Assembly: GCF_008711175.1 (NCBI RefSeq) | Contig: NZ_VWNF01000021.1 | Coordinates: 308,399 to 372,398 of the forward strand | Origin: Nesterenkonia ebinurensis | GTDB lineage: Bacteria; Actinomycetota; Actinomycetes; Actinomycetales; Micrococcaceae | Reading direction: 5' to 3' | DNA length: 64,000 nucleotides | Shown here: in pieces, positions 42,693-50,055 of the stretch | Position numbering within the stretch: position 1 is the stretch's first letter | Layout of the letters: each line of letters begins with the position of its first letter | Made by a program: the position numbers and the translations under genes | Notes under the pieces: generated by a model | Told to the model about the DNA's origin: nothing | The model's input: the letters and a program-made list of their open reading frames with translations, nothing else | The model's database searches: none

Positions 42693-43232
42693 TCAGTGGG
42701 ATTCCACGAACTCGGTGAAGGCCTCGATATAGGTTTTCGCCCGGCGGGTGGTCTGCTCATCGACGGTACCGTCGTCATGGAACGTATCACCGGTGGCATG
42801 CACAGCCAACAGCGGGACCCCCATCAGCTTCACCCCTAGCGGAGGCAGGAACTGGCGGATCTGCGACTGGCCGTTGATGGTGCCGTAGCGCCCGGGCGAG
42901 GCCCCAGCAATCCCCAGCTTCAGGCCGGCCAGCTGACCCTGCTTCGGCGGGCGGGAAAGTACGTCGATAGCGTTCTTCACCGGCGCGGGGAAAGATTGGT
43001 TGTGCTCCGGTGAGACGACCAGCAGCCCGTCCACCGCCGCCACCTGATCCTTGAACTCGCGCAGCACCTGGGGGAAGTCGGCATCCATGTGCCGGTCATA
43101 GAGCGGCAGCGCCGTGATGTCGATCTCTACCAGCTCCGCTCGCTCTGGAGCCTGCTCCACGATCACCCGGGCCAGCTTCCGGTTGATGGAGTCCTGTGCG
43201 AAACTGCCAACGATGTACCCGATTTTCACCAT
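42693..43232 (-). CDS. NADPH-dependent FMN reductase
   Basis: This 179-residue flavodoxin-like protein has IGYIVGSFAQDSINRKLARV (FMN phosphate site), VVSPEHNQSFPAPVKNAID (the conserved PEYN-type loop, here PEHN) and GIAGASPGRYGTINGQSQ. It reduces FMN, quinones or azo compounds. It sits upstream of the pirin gene on the same strand in a small redox-stress neighbourhood that also includes ohr. Confidence 0.92.
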   Translation of the reverse strand: MVKIGYIVGSFAQDSINRKLARVIVEQAPERAELVEIDITALPLYDRHMDADFPQVLREFKDQVAAVDGLLVVSPEHNQSFPAPVKNAIDVLSRPPKQGQLAGLKLGIAGASPGRYGTINGQSQIRQFLPPLGVKLMGVPLLAVHATGDTFHDDGTVDEQTTRRAKTYIEAFTEFVESH

Positions 43233-43303
43233 GCCCCTACCGTAGCGCCCCAGGCTGTCCGTCAGCTGGCTCGGGATGTGTCGTGACGGGGAGTCGGGGC
43301 GAA

Positions 43304-44560
43304 TCAGCCGCGGGGCTTCATGCGGGTGTTCGGCAGTGCCGGTGCCGGCAGCGGAGCTGCCTGGCCGGGCGGGAAGTCGCCGAACTGCGGAAACGGGCGG
43401 CCATCGCGGTACTGAGTGCCGGTAAGGGCATCCCGCAATTCTCCGGCAATCGTCTCACCCAGGGCCCCGGGGGCGACGTCGACCTCCTCCTGGGTGCCAT
43501 CAGGCTGAGAAGCTAGTTCCACTCCAGGAGATGACGACAGCACTCCACTCAGCTTGGCGGCCAGCGGTGAGTCCTCATCAGGGGCCCCGAATCCCATCTC
43601 CGCCTGGTAAGCCTCACGGTAGGCGGCGATCTCCTCGTGGGTCCTGCCCACAAAGTTCCACCACATCACAATCTGCTCTCCCAGCGGCTCGCCACCGATC
43701 AGCAGGGCGAGCACCGGATCCTCATGAGCCTGAACGCGCAGCACTGTGGCACCGGTGTCGACCACCGCCAGGTGATCGGCCGGCACCTCACAGTCATTGA
43801 GCGCCACCGCTCCGGAGACCCGCAGCAGGCCGTGCTCATGACCGTTGGGCACCTCGATCTCCAGGAATGTTCCTGGCTCCAGGCGGATCTCGGCACCGGT
43901 GAGCGGGAGGTAGGTCTTCACCGGTGACCGGTAGCCCAGCAGTTCGCCCAGGAACACCTTCGCCTCCCAGCCCTCACCGCGGACAGGCTCAGGGTGGTGG
44001 GACTCCAGGCTGGGCTCGACAAACCGGTGCTCGTCCGGAAAGGCGTACCACAGCTGGGCTCCGTGGAGGATCTTGGTATCGGCGGTGGAGTACTCGGAGT
44101 GGCTGATTCCACGTCCGGCATTCATCAGCGCCACGCCCCCGGGCCGCACCGTGGCCCAGTTCCCGGCGGAGTCGAGGTGGTCAATCCTCCCGGAGAACAA
44201 CCAAGAGCAGGTGGCCAGGCCGGTGTGCGGGTGGCGCGGGACCCGCATCGGGGTGGCCTCAGTGAGATCGTCCGGCCCGTAGAAGTCCAGGAAGCACCAG
44301 GCCCCCACCAGCGAGCGCGCCCGCTGCGGCAGGGTTCGCCGGACGTTCATAGCCCGCGGCCCGCCCAGCGGCACATCGCGGGGCTGAAGCAGCTGGACCC
44401 CGTTTCCGGCCTCAGTGATGCCCGGACTCAGCTGCCCCTCAGCAGTGGCAGATCCAGTCCCGGGTGAGCCGGCGCGGTCATCTGCACCTCCGGCAGAGTC
44501 GAAGGTGTAGGGTCCGTTGATGCAGACCTGCTCCTTGGGCTGCGCCTCCGTGTTGCTCAT
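43304..44560 (-). CDS. Pirin-family protein
   Basis: This 418-residue bicupin protein is longer than the usual 230-320. The metal-binding cupin shows VPRHPHTGLATCSW (two His) and GRGISHSEYS (His and Glu), so the iron site is intact, as in quercetinase-type pirins. The C-terminal pirin domain ends near residue 330. An additional 60-residue tail and a 60-residue N-terminal extension are Gly/Pro/Ala-rich and look disordered. A perfect palindrome TTCAAATTTGAA lies 12 bp upstream of the start. Confidence 0.9.
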   Translation of the reverse strand: MSNTEAQPKEQVCINGPYTFDSAGGADDRAGSPGTGSATAEGQLSPGITEAGNGVQLLQPRDVPLGGPRAMNVRRTLPQRARSLVGAWCFLDFYGPDDLTEATPMRVPRHPHTGLATCSWLFSGRIDHLDSAGNWATVRPGGVALMNAGRGISHSEYSTADTKILHGAQLWYAFPDEHRFVEPSLESHHPEPVRGEGWEAKVFLGELLGYRSPVKTYLPLTGAEIRLEPGTFLEIEVPNGHEHGLLRVSGAVALNDCEVPADHLAVVDTGATVLRVQAHEDPVLALLIGGEPLGEQIVMWWNFVGRTHEEIAAYREAYQAEMGFGAPDEDSPLAAKLSGVLSSSPGVELASQPDGTQEEVDVAPGALGETIAGELRDALTGTQYRDGRPFPQFGDFPPGQAAPLPAPALPNTRMKPRG

Positions 44561-44571
44561 CGTCTTAGTGT

Positions 44572-44583
44572 TTCAAATTTGAA
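44572..44583. promoter_or_regulatory. Palindromic operator-like site upstream of the pirin gene
   Basis: TTCAAATTTGAA is a perfect 12-bp palindrome in an otherwise GC-rich gap between ohr and the pirin gene. The same 12 bases occur at 53093-53104 upstream of the luciferase-like oxidoreductase gene. The AT-rich dyad resembles binding sites of MarR/OhrR-type redox sensors, but no such regulator is encoded in the window. Confidence 0.6.
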
Positions 44584-44615
44584 CCACTGCGTACAGAGGC
44601 GCAGGCCCAGCGGCC

Positions 44616-45041
44616 TCAATCCTGAACGGCAGTCACCTTGACGTCGATATTGCCGCGGGTGGCCTTGGAGTAGGGGCAGAACGCGTGGGCCTTCTCGGCA
44701 AGTTCCTCAGCGGCAGCCTGGTCCAGCTTGGGCAGCACCACCTCAATCTCAGCGGCCAGCGCGACCCCACCGTCCTCGTCAGCGCCGATGCTGACCTTCA
44801 CACCCACCGAGGCGTCGGTGGTGTCATAGTCGTTACCAGCCATCTTCTTAGTAGCGCCCAGGAAGCAGGCGGCCCAGCCGGTGGCAAACAGCTGTTCGGG
44901 GTTGAGACCCTCTCCGGAGCCGCCCATCTCCTTGGGCTGGGCCAGGGCGACATCCAGGGCACCGTCAGCCGTCCTGGCCTGACCTACGCGACCGCCGCCG
45001 GTAGCCAGGGCCTCTGCGGTGTACTTCACGTCTATTGCCAT
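44616..45041 (-). CDS. ohr: Organic hydroperoxide resistance protein (Ohr, OsmC family)
   Basis: This 141-residue thiol peroxidase detoxifies organic hydroperoxides. It has YTAEALATGGGRVGQARTADGALDV, NPEQLFATGWAACFLGA (the peroxidatic Cys) and AEKAHAFCPYSKATRGNIDV (the resolving Cys). The start at 45041 is set by AGGAGGAG. It is separated by only 56 bp from the pirin gene downstream and may be cotranscribed with it. Confidence 0.95.
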   Translation of the reverse strand: MAIDVKYTAEALATGGGRVGQARTADGALDVALAQPKEMGGSGEGLNPEQLFATGWAACFLGATKKMAGNDYDTTDASVGVKVSIGADEDGGVALAAEIEVVLPKLDQAAAEELAEKAHAFCPYSKATRGNIDVKVTAVQD

Positions 45042-45173
45042 GGTGAGCTCCTCCTCGTTCATTTGCGGTGACGAGCCGGGTGCGGCGTCGTCGTGCTTTC
45101 TCTACTAGACCATCACAGTCTGGGCTGACTGGCTAGGGGTGGTGTTCAGCGATGCGCACTGCGGGCCTGGTCA

Positions 45174-46607
45174 GTGGCAGAATTGGAGCTCATGCGTGAA
45201 AATTCCGCCCGCTGGCTGGCTGCCGGGGATGCTGAGTCGATTGCCGCGGCCCTAGCCGCACGCTTTGCCCAGGTTTTCGAACAGGAGCCCGCCGGAGTGT
45301 GGTTCGCCCCAGGCCGGGCCAATCTCAACGGCGAACACATCGACTTCCACGGCGGACGGTGCCTGCCGGTAGCCCTGCGTCACGGCACCTATGTTGCTGC
45401 TGCTGCACGAACCGACGGGGTGCTGCGGCTGCGCACTCTGGACCCGAAACTCGATGAGGGCCTCATAGAGATCGACGTTGCCGGATTGAGCCGAGAGAGG
45501 ACCGGCGCTGATGCCGGGTTTTCCGCGCCGATTCAGGGTTCGGGGGCGCGCAGCTTCTCCGATGCCGCCGGCTCGCCTGCTTTGGAGGGTACCCCCTCCT
45601 GGACTGCTTATGTTTCCGGGGTGCTGTGGGCGCTGGGTCAAATTGGTGAGGAGCATCCGGAGCTGACCCTGGAACCGGGTTACGGTGCTGATCTGCTGAT
45701 CCGCTCTACTCTGCCGATCGGTGCGGGGCTGTCCTCCTCGGCCTCATTGGAATGCGCTGCAGCTTTGGCATTTGCGGCCACGGGCACCCCGTTGGGTGCG
45801 GAGAACCCGAAGGAGGAACTCAACGAGGCGCTGACCGATGCGCTCCGGGCAGTGCTGGCCCAGGTCTGCATCCGGGCCGAGGTTGAGGTGGTGGGTGCCG
45901 GCACCGGCGGGCTGGACCAGAACGCTTCGCTGCGCGCTGCCAAGGGCAAGCTGATGTCCCTGGACTGCCGGGATTTCTCGATGACCCGGACAGATCTGAC
46001 GTTTCTGCTGCGTGACTATCAGTTTTTGGCGATCGATACTGGTCAGCCCCACGAGCTGGCGGACGGGAAGTTCCGCTCCAGACGGGTGGAGGCGGAGGCT
46101 GCCACGGCGGCGCTGGGGGTGGAGCGACTGCGCGATGCGCTGCCGGCCAAGCCGCGGAAGACTGATATGGAGCTGCTGCTGGAGAGGTTCGACCAGGCGG
46201 TGAAGAATGGCACGGACTTCGGTGGGCTGGAGGCTGAGGCCTGCCGGCGGCGGCTGAAGCATGCCCTGGGCGAGATGCTGCGCAGTGAGAAGATCCATGC
46301 GCTGGTCACTGCTGAGGCGCATGGTGTTTCGCATACTGCACAGACGCTAGGGGATATGCTCTCCGCCGGCCACACCTCGATGAGGGAGCAGGCTGAAGTC
46401 AGCTTCCGACTGGCTGACCAGGTGGTGGACGCTGCGCTGCAGTTCGGGGCTCTGGGCGCCCGGCTGATCGGCGGTGGTTTCGGCGGCTCGGTGCTGGCGC
46501 TGGTGCCACGGGCTCAGCTGGATGACCTGGTGGGCGTATGCTCGCGCCTCTCCCCCGAGATCCGCTTCCTGGAGGTCACCCCCTCCGCCGCGGCCAGGGC
46601 GGTGTGA
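45174..46607 (+). CDS. galK: Galactokinase (GHMP kinase family)
   Basis: This 477-residue kinase phosphorylates galactose at C1. Signature elements are APGRANLNGEHIDFHGG (sugar-binding motif, with N in place of the usual I before GEH), LPIGAGLSSSASLECAAAL (ATP-binding motif 2), LSLDC-region catalytic Asp and GGGFGGSVLALV (motif 3). It is longer than typical GalK (about 380-390) owing to insertions around residues 110-145. The start is uncertain between GTG 45174 and ATG 45192. A hairpin follows at 46641. No other Leloir genes are nearby, so another sugar kinase activity in the family is possible. Confidence 0.85.
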   Translation: MAELELMRENSARWLAAGDAESIAAALAARFAQVFEQEPAGVWFAPGRANLNGEHIDFHGGRCLPVALRHGTYVAAAARTDGVLRLRTLDPKLDEGLIEIDVAGLSRERTGADAGFSAPIQGSGARSFSDAAGSPALEGTPSWTAYVSGVLWALGQIGEEHPELTLEPGYGADLLIRSTLPIGAGLSSSASLECAAALAFAATGTPLGAENPKEELNEALTDALRAVLAQVCIRAEVEVVGAGTGGLDQNASLRAAKGKLMSLDCRDFSMTRTDLTFLLRDYQFLAIDTGQPHELADGKFRSRRVEAEAATAALGVERLRDALPAKPRKTDMELLLERFDQAVKNGTDFGGLEAEACRRRLKHALGEMLRSEKIHALVTAEAHGVSHTAQTLGDMLSAGHTSMREQAEVSFRLADQVVDAALQFGALGARLIGGGFGGSVLALVPRAQLDDLVGVCSRLSPEIRFLEVTPSAAARAV

Positions 46608-46640
46608 GCGATACGGACTAGACTGTGACGACGTAAAACT

Positions 46641-46658
46641 CTCCGCCCAGATGCGGAG
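46641..46658 (+). terminator. Hairpin after galK
   Basis: CTCCGC / GCGGAG form a 6-bp stem with a 6-nt loop, 33 bp after the galK stop. No T run follows. The sequence around it (…CTCCGC…GCGGAGATGAG) also resembles a degenerate copy of the CRISPR-like repeat found 50 bp further on. Confidence 0.45.
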
Positions 46659-46687
46659 ATGAGCCGATGTTGAGTGGTTCTAGAATC

Positions 46688-46716
46688 GTGCTCCCCGCAC
46701 CCGCGGGGATAAGTTC
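46688..46716 (+). repeat. Single CRISPR-like repeat of type I-E form, no array
   Basis: The 29 bases run GTGCTCCCCGCACCCGCGGG then GATAAGTTC. They match the shape of actinobacterial and E. coli type I-E repeats: a GTG/GAG start, then CTCCCCGC or TTCCCCGC, a 6-bp CCCCGC/GCGGGG stem and GGGGATAA/GATGA after it. No second good copy lies 61 bp away on either side, and there are no cas genes in the window. A degenerate copy may be present at 46638-46667. This looks like a remnant or solitary repeat, or a coincidental hairpin. Confidence 0.5.
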
Positions 46717-46868
46717 ACCTGGGCGGGAGGATGGCAGCGACTTACCTCAACTGACAGGAAGCCTGAACACGGTAGGCACTGGACGACAGAACGTTCCCGA
46801 GGTGCTGCCTCCCCTCCCAGCCAAACGCACCCCTAGACTGGGAGCAGGCGAGAACAGGAGAACGGACT

Positions 46869-47087
46869 GTGGCAGATCTGGAGAAACTCAACAAGATCGG
46901 GTGGTTGCTGGTAGGCGCCGCCGTACTGACCGGCCTGCTGGTGATCATCGGGCTGTTCAACGGCCTGGGCTTCTGGGGCGCATTCTGGAGCTTCCTGTTC
47001 ATCGTGCTGCCGCTGGCGGTCATTGGCCTTGCACTGCTCGGCAAACGGTGGTTCAAGCTTTCCAAACGCACTGGCCGTCGGCTCTGA
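46869..47087 (+). CDS. Small two-segment membrane protein
   Basis: This 72-residue protein has two hydrophobic helices (about residues 11-30 and 34-58) separated by a short Gly/Phe turn and ending with a basic tail (KRWFKLSKRTGRR), suggesting both termini are cytoplasmic. The GTG start follows AGGAG at normal distance, and the stop is 3 bp before the pyroglutamyl peptidase start, so it is likely real and cotranscribed. No family was recognised. Confidence 0.7.
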   Translation: MADLEKLNKIGWLLVGAAVLTGLLVIIGLFNGLGFWGAFWSFLFIVLPLAVIGLALLGKRWFKLSKRTGRRL

Positions 47088-47090
47088 GCC

Positions 47091-47756
47091 GTGCCTGCAC
47101 CGCACACCGTTGTGGTCTCCGCCTTCGAGCCCTTCGGAGGCGCAGACCACAACCCGTCGCAGGATGTGCTCGATCTGCTCACCCAACGAGCAGAACAGGG
47201 TGAGCTGACCGTACAGGCTGAACACGACGTCGTGGTGACCCCTCTGACCCTGCCGGTGGAGTTCGGCCGTGCCGGAAAGCTGCTCACTGAGGCCATTAAC
47301 CGTCACTCTCCCGCTCTGGTGATCGCTCTCGGCCTCGCCGCAGGCACTGAGGCTGTGCGACTCGAGCGGGTGGGGCTGAACCTCCGCGATGCCCGGATCC
47401 CGGACAACGCCGGGGCTCAGCCTGCCGAGGCTCCGGTGGCGCCTCAGGGCCCTCCCGCCCTGTTCAGCACCTTGCGGCTGAAGGCCGCGCACGCCCGCAT
47501 CGCCGCCGCGGGCATTCCGGTGGCCCTCTCGCTGAGCGCAGGCAGCTATGTGTGCAACGACCTGCTCTACACCGCCCTGCACCACATCAGCACCCAGAAC
47601 CTGAAGATCCCCGCCGGTTTTGTCCACGTGCCCGATCTGCGCAGCCCTGAGACCCCGGTCAGCACCGAACAGGCCACCACAGCCCTGGATCTGCTCATCG
47701 CGGAGTCCCTCAAAAAGGACGACGACGACGCCACCCCCCTGGGGCCTCTTCACTGA
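47091..47756 (+). CDS. pcp: Pyroglutamyl-peptidase I (C15 family)
   Basis: This 221-residue cysteine peptidase removes N-terminal pyroglutamate from peptides. It shows VVVSAFEPFGGADHNPSQ at the N-terminus, RLERVGLNLRDARIPDN with the catalytic Glu, SAGSYVCNDLLYTAL with the catalytic Cys and AGFVHVPDL with the catalytic His. The GTG start is 3 bp after the small membrane protein gene. Length is typical (about 215). Confidence 0.93.
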   Translation: MPAPHTVVVSAFEPFGGADHNPSQDVLDLLTQRAEQGELTVQAEHDVVVTPLTLPVEFGRAGKLLTEAINRHSPALVIALGLAAGTEAVRLERVGLNLRDARIPDNAGAQPAEAPVAPQGPPALFSTLRLKAAHARIAAAGIPVALSLSAGSYVCNDLLYTALHHISTQNLKIPAGFVHVPDLRSPETPVSTEQATTALDLLIAESLKKDDDDATPLGPLH

Positions 47757-47856
47757 AAGTTTTACGCCCCGCTCAGGTCGCTTTCAGAGTAGGTGCTTAC
47801 AGTCAATAGCAGCAAGTAGAAGTTCCAATCCTTGAGAAGCGTGCAGCGAGGTGACC

Positions 47857-48060
47857 ATGCCGTCACAGGAGCAGGATGAGGTGAACACCCGCCTAAACCT
47901 CCGGGCTGCCCAACGTCACGACGATTCACCGCCCCCGGAGAAGCAGAACCACGATGACCTCGGCGTCTCCGCATCCAACCGTGCGGTCACCATCACTCTG
48001 GTGATCGGGATCGCGCTGATGCTTCTGGTGCTGATGCTCCCTTATCTCAGCGACCTCTGA
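47857..48060 (+). CDS. Small single-pass membrane protein
   Basis: This is a predicted 67-residue protein with a charged, Asp/His/Gln-rich N-terminal 40 residues and one C-terminal hydrophobic helix (VTITLVIGIALMLLVLMLPYL). An ATG at 47857 follows AGCGAGGTG; a GTG two codons upstream is possible. The layout of a soluble head and C-terminal anchor is plausible, but no family was recognised. Confidence 0.5.
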   Translation: MPSQEQDEVNTRLNLRAAQRHDDSPPPEKQNHDDLGVSASNRAVTITLVIGIALMLLVLMLPYLSDL

Positions 48061-48126
48061 CCGGACGCGGCGCAGCAGGTGTAGTGCGCGTCTCAACTGC
48101 CTGCCGGGCGATAAGCTTAGTTCCCG

Positions 48127-48549
48127 ATGAGCAGGAGAAAGAAGAAGCCGCGCGGCAATCCCCGCGGCTCCACGGCCAAGCGCCGCAGCTCTTCCTCTCG
48201 CAATGCTGAGCGGCGCACCGTTGCCCAGCAATCCATGCAGGCGGCCCGCTATCTGTGGGCGGTGGTGACCGGACTGGTGATCGCAGCCCTATTGTTTGAG
48301 CCCACTATGATCTGGACCTTGGGTGTGGGGGTCTTCATGGTGGCCAACGCCGAGCTCATCGGTCTATGGCTGGTGGTGGCCGGTTACGGTATGGCCTGCC
48401 TGCCCGCTACTTTCGGGCTGCTGATAGCCACCGGACGCTTCTGGTTCAGCCTGACCCACGCCTTGTGGATCGGTGCACTGTACTCGGTGACCGGCTTTCT
48501 TCTGCTGGACCGCATTATGGGCCTGCTCAGCCCCTACGGCTTCCCGTAA
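48127..48549 (+). CDS. Hypothetical membrane protein with basic N-terminus
   Basis: This 140-residue protein starts with about 30 strongly basic, Ser/Arg/Lys-rich residues, followed by a linker and three to four hydrophobic segments (about residues 42-60, 63-80, 88-108 and 113-133). The basic leader could interact with nucleic acid or with phospholipid head groups. GATGAGCAGGAG surrounds the start region. No family was recognised. It is convergent with dnaB. Confidence 0.65.
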   Translation: MSRRKKKPRGNPRGSTAKRRSSSSRNAERRTVAQQSMQAARYLWAVVTGLVIAALLFEPTMIWTLGVGVFMVANAELIGLWLVVAGYGMACLPATFGLLIATGRFWFSLTHALWIGALYSVTGFLLLDRIMGLLSPYGFP

Positions 48550-48677
48550 ACCACATCTCAGCACAAGTTCTTCACCGATGAGGCCGCAAGCACAGCGAGC
48601 AGCCGACTTTAGGGCGTCAAACGCGGCGCAAACCGCGCAAGAGCAGTCGGGGCCTGGACCCGGCCAGCGGGACAAAC

Positions 48678-50042
48678 TCAGAAGTCACGGGCCATTTCAG
48701 CAAAGCGCTGGAAATGCCCCTGGAAGATCAGGGTGATGTCTCTGGTGGGACCATTGCGGTTCTTGGCGACAATGATGTCGGCCTCGCCGGCGCGCTCGGT
48801 CTCTTTGTCGTAGACCTCTGGCCGGTGCAGCAGCATGACCATATCGGCGTCCTGCTCGATAGCTCCTGATTCACGCAGGTCGGAGACCTGGGGGCGTTTG
48901 TCCGGGCGCTGCTCGGAGCCGCGGTTCAGCTGGGAAAGTGCGATGATCGGCACGTCGAGCTCCTTGGCCAGCAGCTTGAGGGTTCGGGAGAACTCACTGA
49001 CCTCCTGCTGGCGAGACTCCACCCGTTTTCCAGACATCAGCAGCTGCAGATAGTCCACGATGATCAGCTTGAGGTTCTCCCGCTGTTTGAGTCGGCGGCA
49101 CTTTGCCCTGATCTCCATCAGTGACAGGTTGGGGGCATCGTCGATGTAGAGCGGAGCCTGCTCCAGGTTGTCCATCGCCCGGGCCATCTTCTCCCAGTGC
49201 TCGTCCTGCAGGCTGGAGCCTTTGCGCAGGTCACTGAAGTGCACGGCAGATTCAGCGGCCAGCAGACGCATGGTCAGCTCCACTTTGCCCATCTCCAGGG
49301 AGAAGAAGGCGGTGGTCATGCCATGCCTGACGGAGGCCGAGCGGGCAAAGTCCAGAGCGAGTACGGACTTGCCCATGGCAGGCCGGGCGGCGATGACCAC
49401 CAGCTGTCCGCCATGGAACCCGTGGGTGAGGTCGTCTAAGTCGCGGAAGCCGGTGGGGATACCAGTCAGGGTGCCGTCGTTGGCCGCGTTGACCTCAATC
49501 TCCTCAATGGTGGGAGCCAGGATCTCGGAGAGCTTCGAGTAGTCAGTACTCTGACGGTTCTCAGCCACGGTGTAGATCTCTGCCTGAGCCTCATTGACGA
49601 TCTCATCGACCTCACCGTCAGCGGTGTGGCCAAGCTGGACGATCTTAGTGCCGGCCTCCACCAGTCGGCGCAGAATGGCTCGCTCACGCACAATATCGGC
49701 GTAGAACCCAGCATTGGCGGCGGTGGGCACTGACTGTGCCAGGTTGTGCAGATAGGCTGGTCCACCCACTCGCTGCAGCTGCTGCTTCTTGCTCAACTCA
49801 TCGGAGACAGTGACCTCATCGGCCGGTTCACCGCTGCTGTAGAGGTCGATGATCGCCTCAAAGATCAGCTCATGGGCGGGCCGGTAGAAGTCCCGGCCCC
49901 GCAGCACCTCCACCACATCGGCGATCGCGTCCTTGTTCAGCAGCATCCCGCCCAGTACGGACTGTTCGGCGACCATATCCTGCGGCGGGGTGCGCGATTC
50001 CGCACCAGCCCCGGTGCTCGGGTCATAGGTCTCCACACTCAC
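48678..50042 (-). CDS. dnaB: Replicative DNA helicase DnaB
   Basis: This 454-residue hexameric 5'-3' helicase works at the replication fork. The N-terminal DnaB domain (PPQDMVAEQSVLGGMLLN) is followed by the RecA-like domain: Walker A in VVIAARPAMGKSVLALDFA, Walker B in LKLIIVDYLQLL, ALSQLNRGSEQRPDKRPQVS and DLRESGAIEQDADMVMLLHR with the arginine-finger region. No intein is present, unlike many actinobacterial dnaB genes. Its usual partner block rplI-rpsR-ssb-rpsF lies 4.3 kb away, beyond a non-coding stretch with DnaA-box-like sites. Confidence 0.96.
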   Translation of the reverse strand: MSVETYDPSTGAGAESRTPPQDMVAEQSVLGGMLLNKDAIADVVEVLRGRDFYRPAHELIFEAIIDLYSSGEPADEVTVSDELSKKQQLQRVGGPAYLHNLAQSVPTAANAGFYADIVRERAILRRLVEAGTKIVQLGHTADGEVDEIVNEAQAEIYTVAENRQSTDYSKLSEILAPTIEEIEVNAANDGTLTGIPTGFRDLDDLTHGFHGGQLVVIAARPAMGKSVLALDFARSASVRHGMTTAFFSLEMGKVELTMRLLAAESAVHFSDLRKGSSLQDEHWEKMARAMDNLEQAPLYIDDAPNLSLMEIRAKCRRLKQRENLKLIIVDYLQLLMSGKRVESRQQEVSEFSRTLKLLAKELDVPIIALSQLNRGSEQRPDKRPQVSDLRESGAIEQDADMVMLLHRPEVYDKETERAGEADIIVAKNRNGPTRDITLIFQGHFQRFAEMARDF

Positions 50043-50055
50043 CCCGCCAGTCTAC

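Noticed and set aside
46667..47203. Plus-strand open frame covering the CRISPR-like repeat and the small membrane protein gene
   Set aside because: The alternative frame at 46869-47087 has a ribosome site and a clear two-helix protein; the longer frame is arginine-rich shadow sequence.
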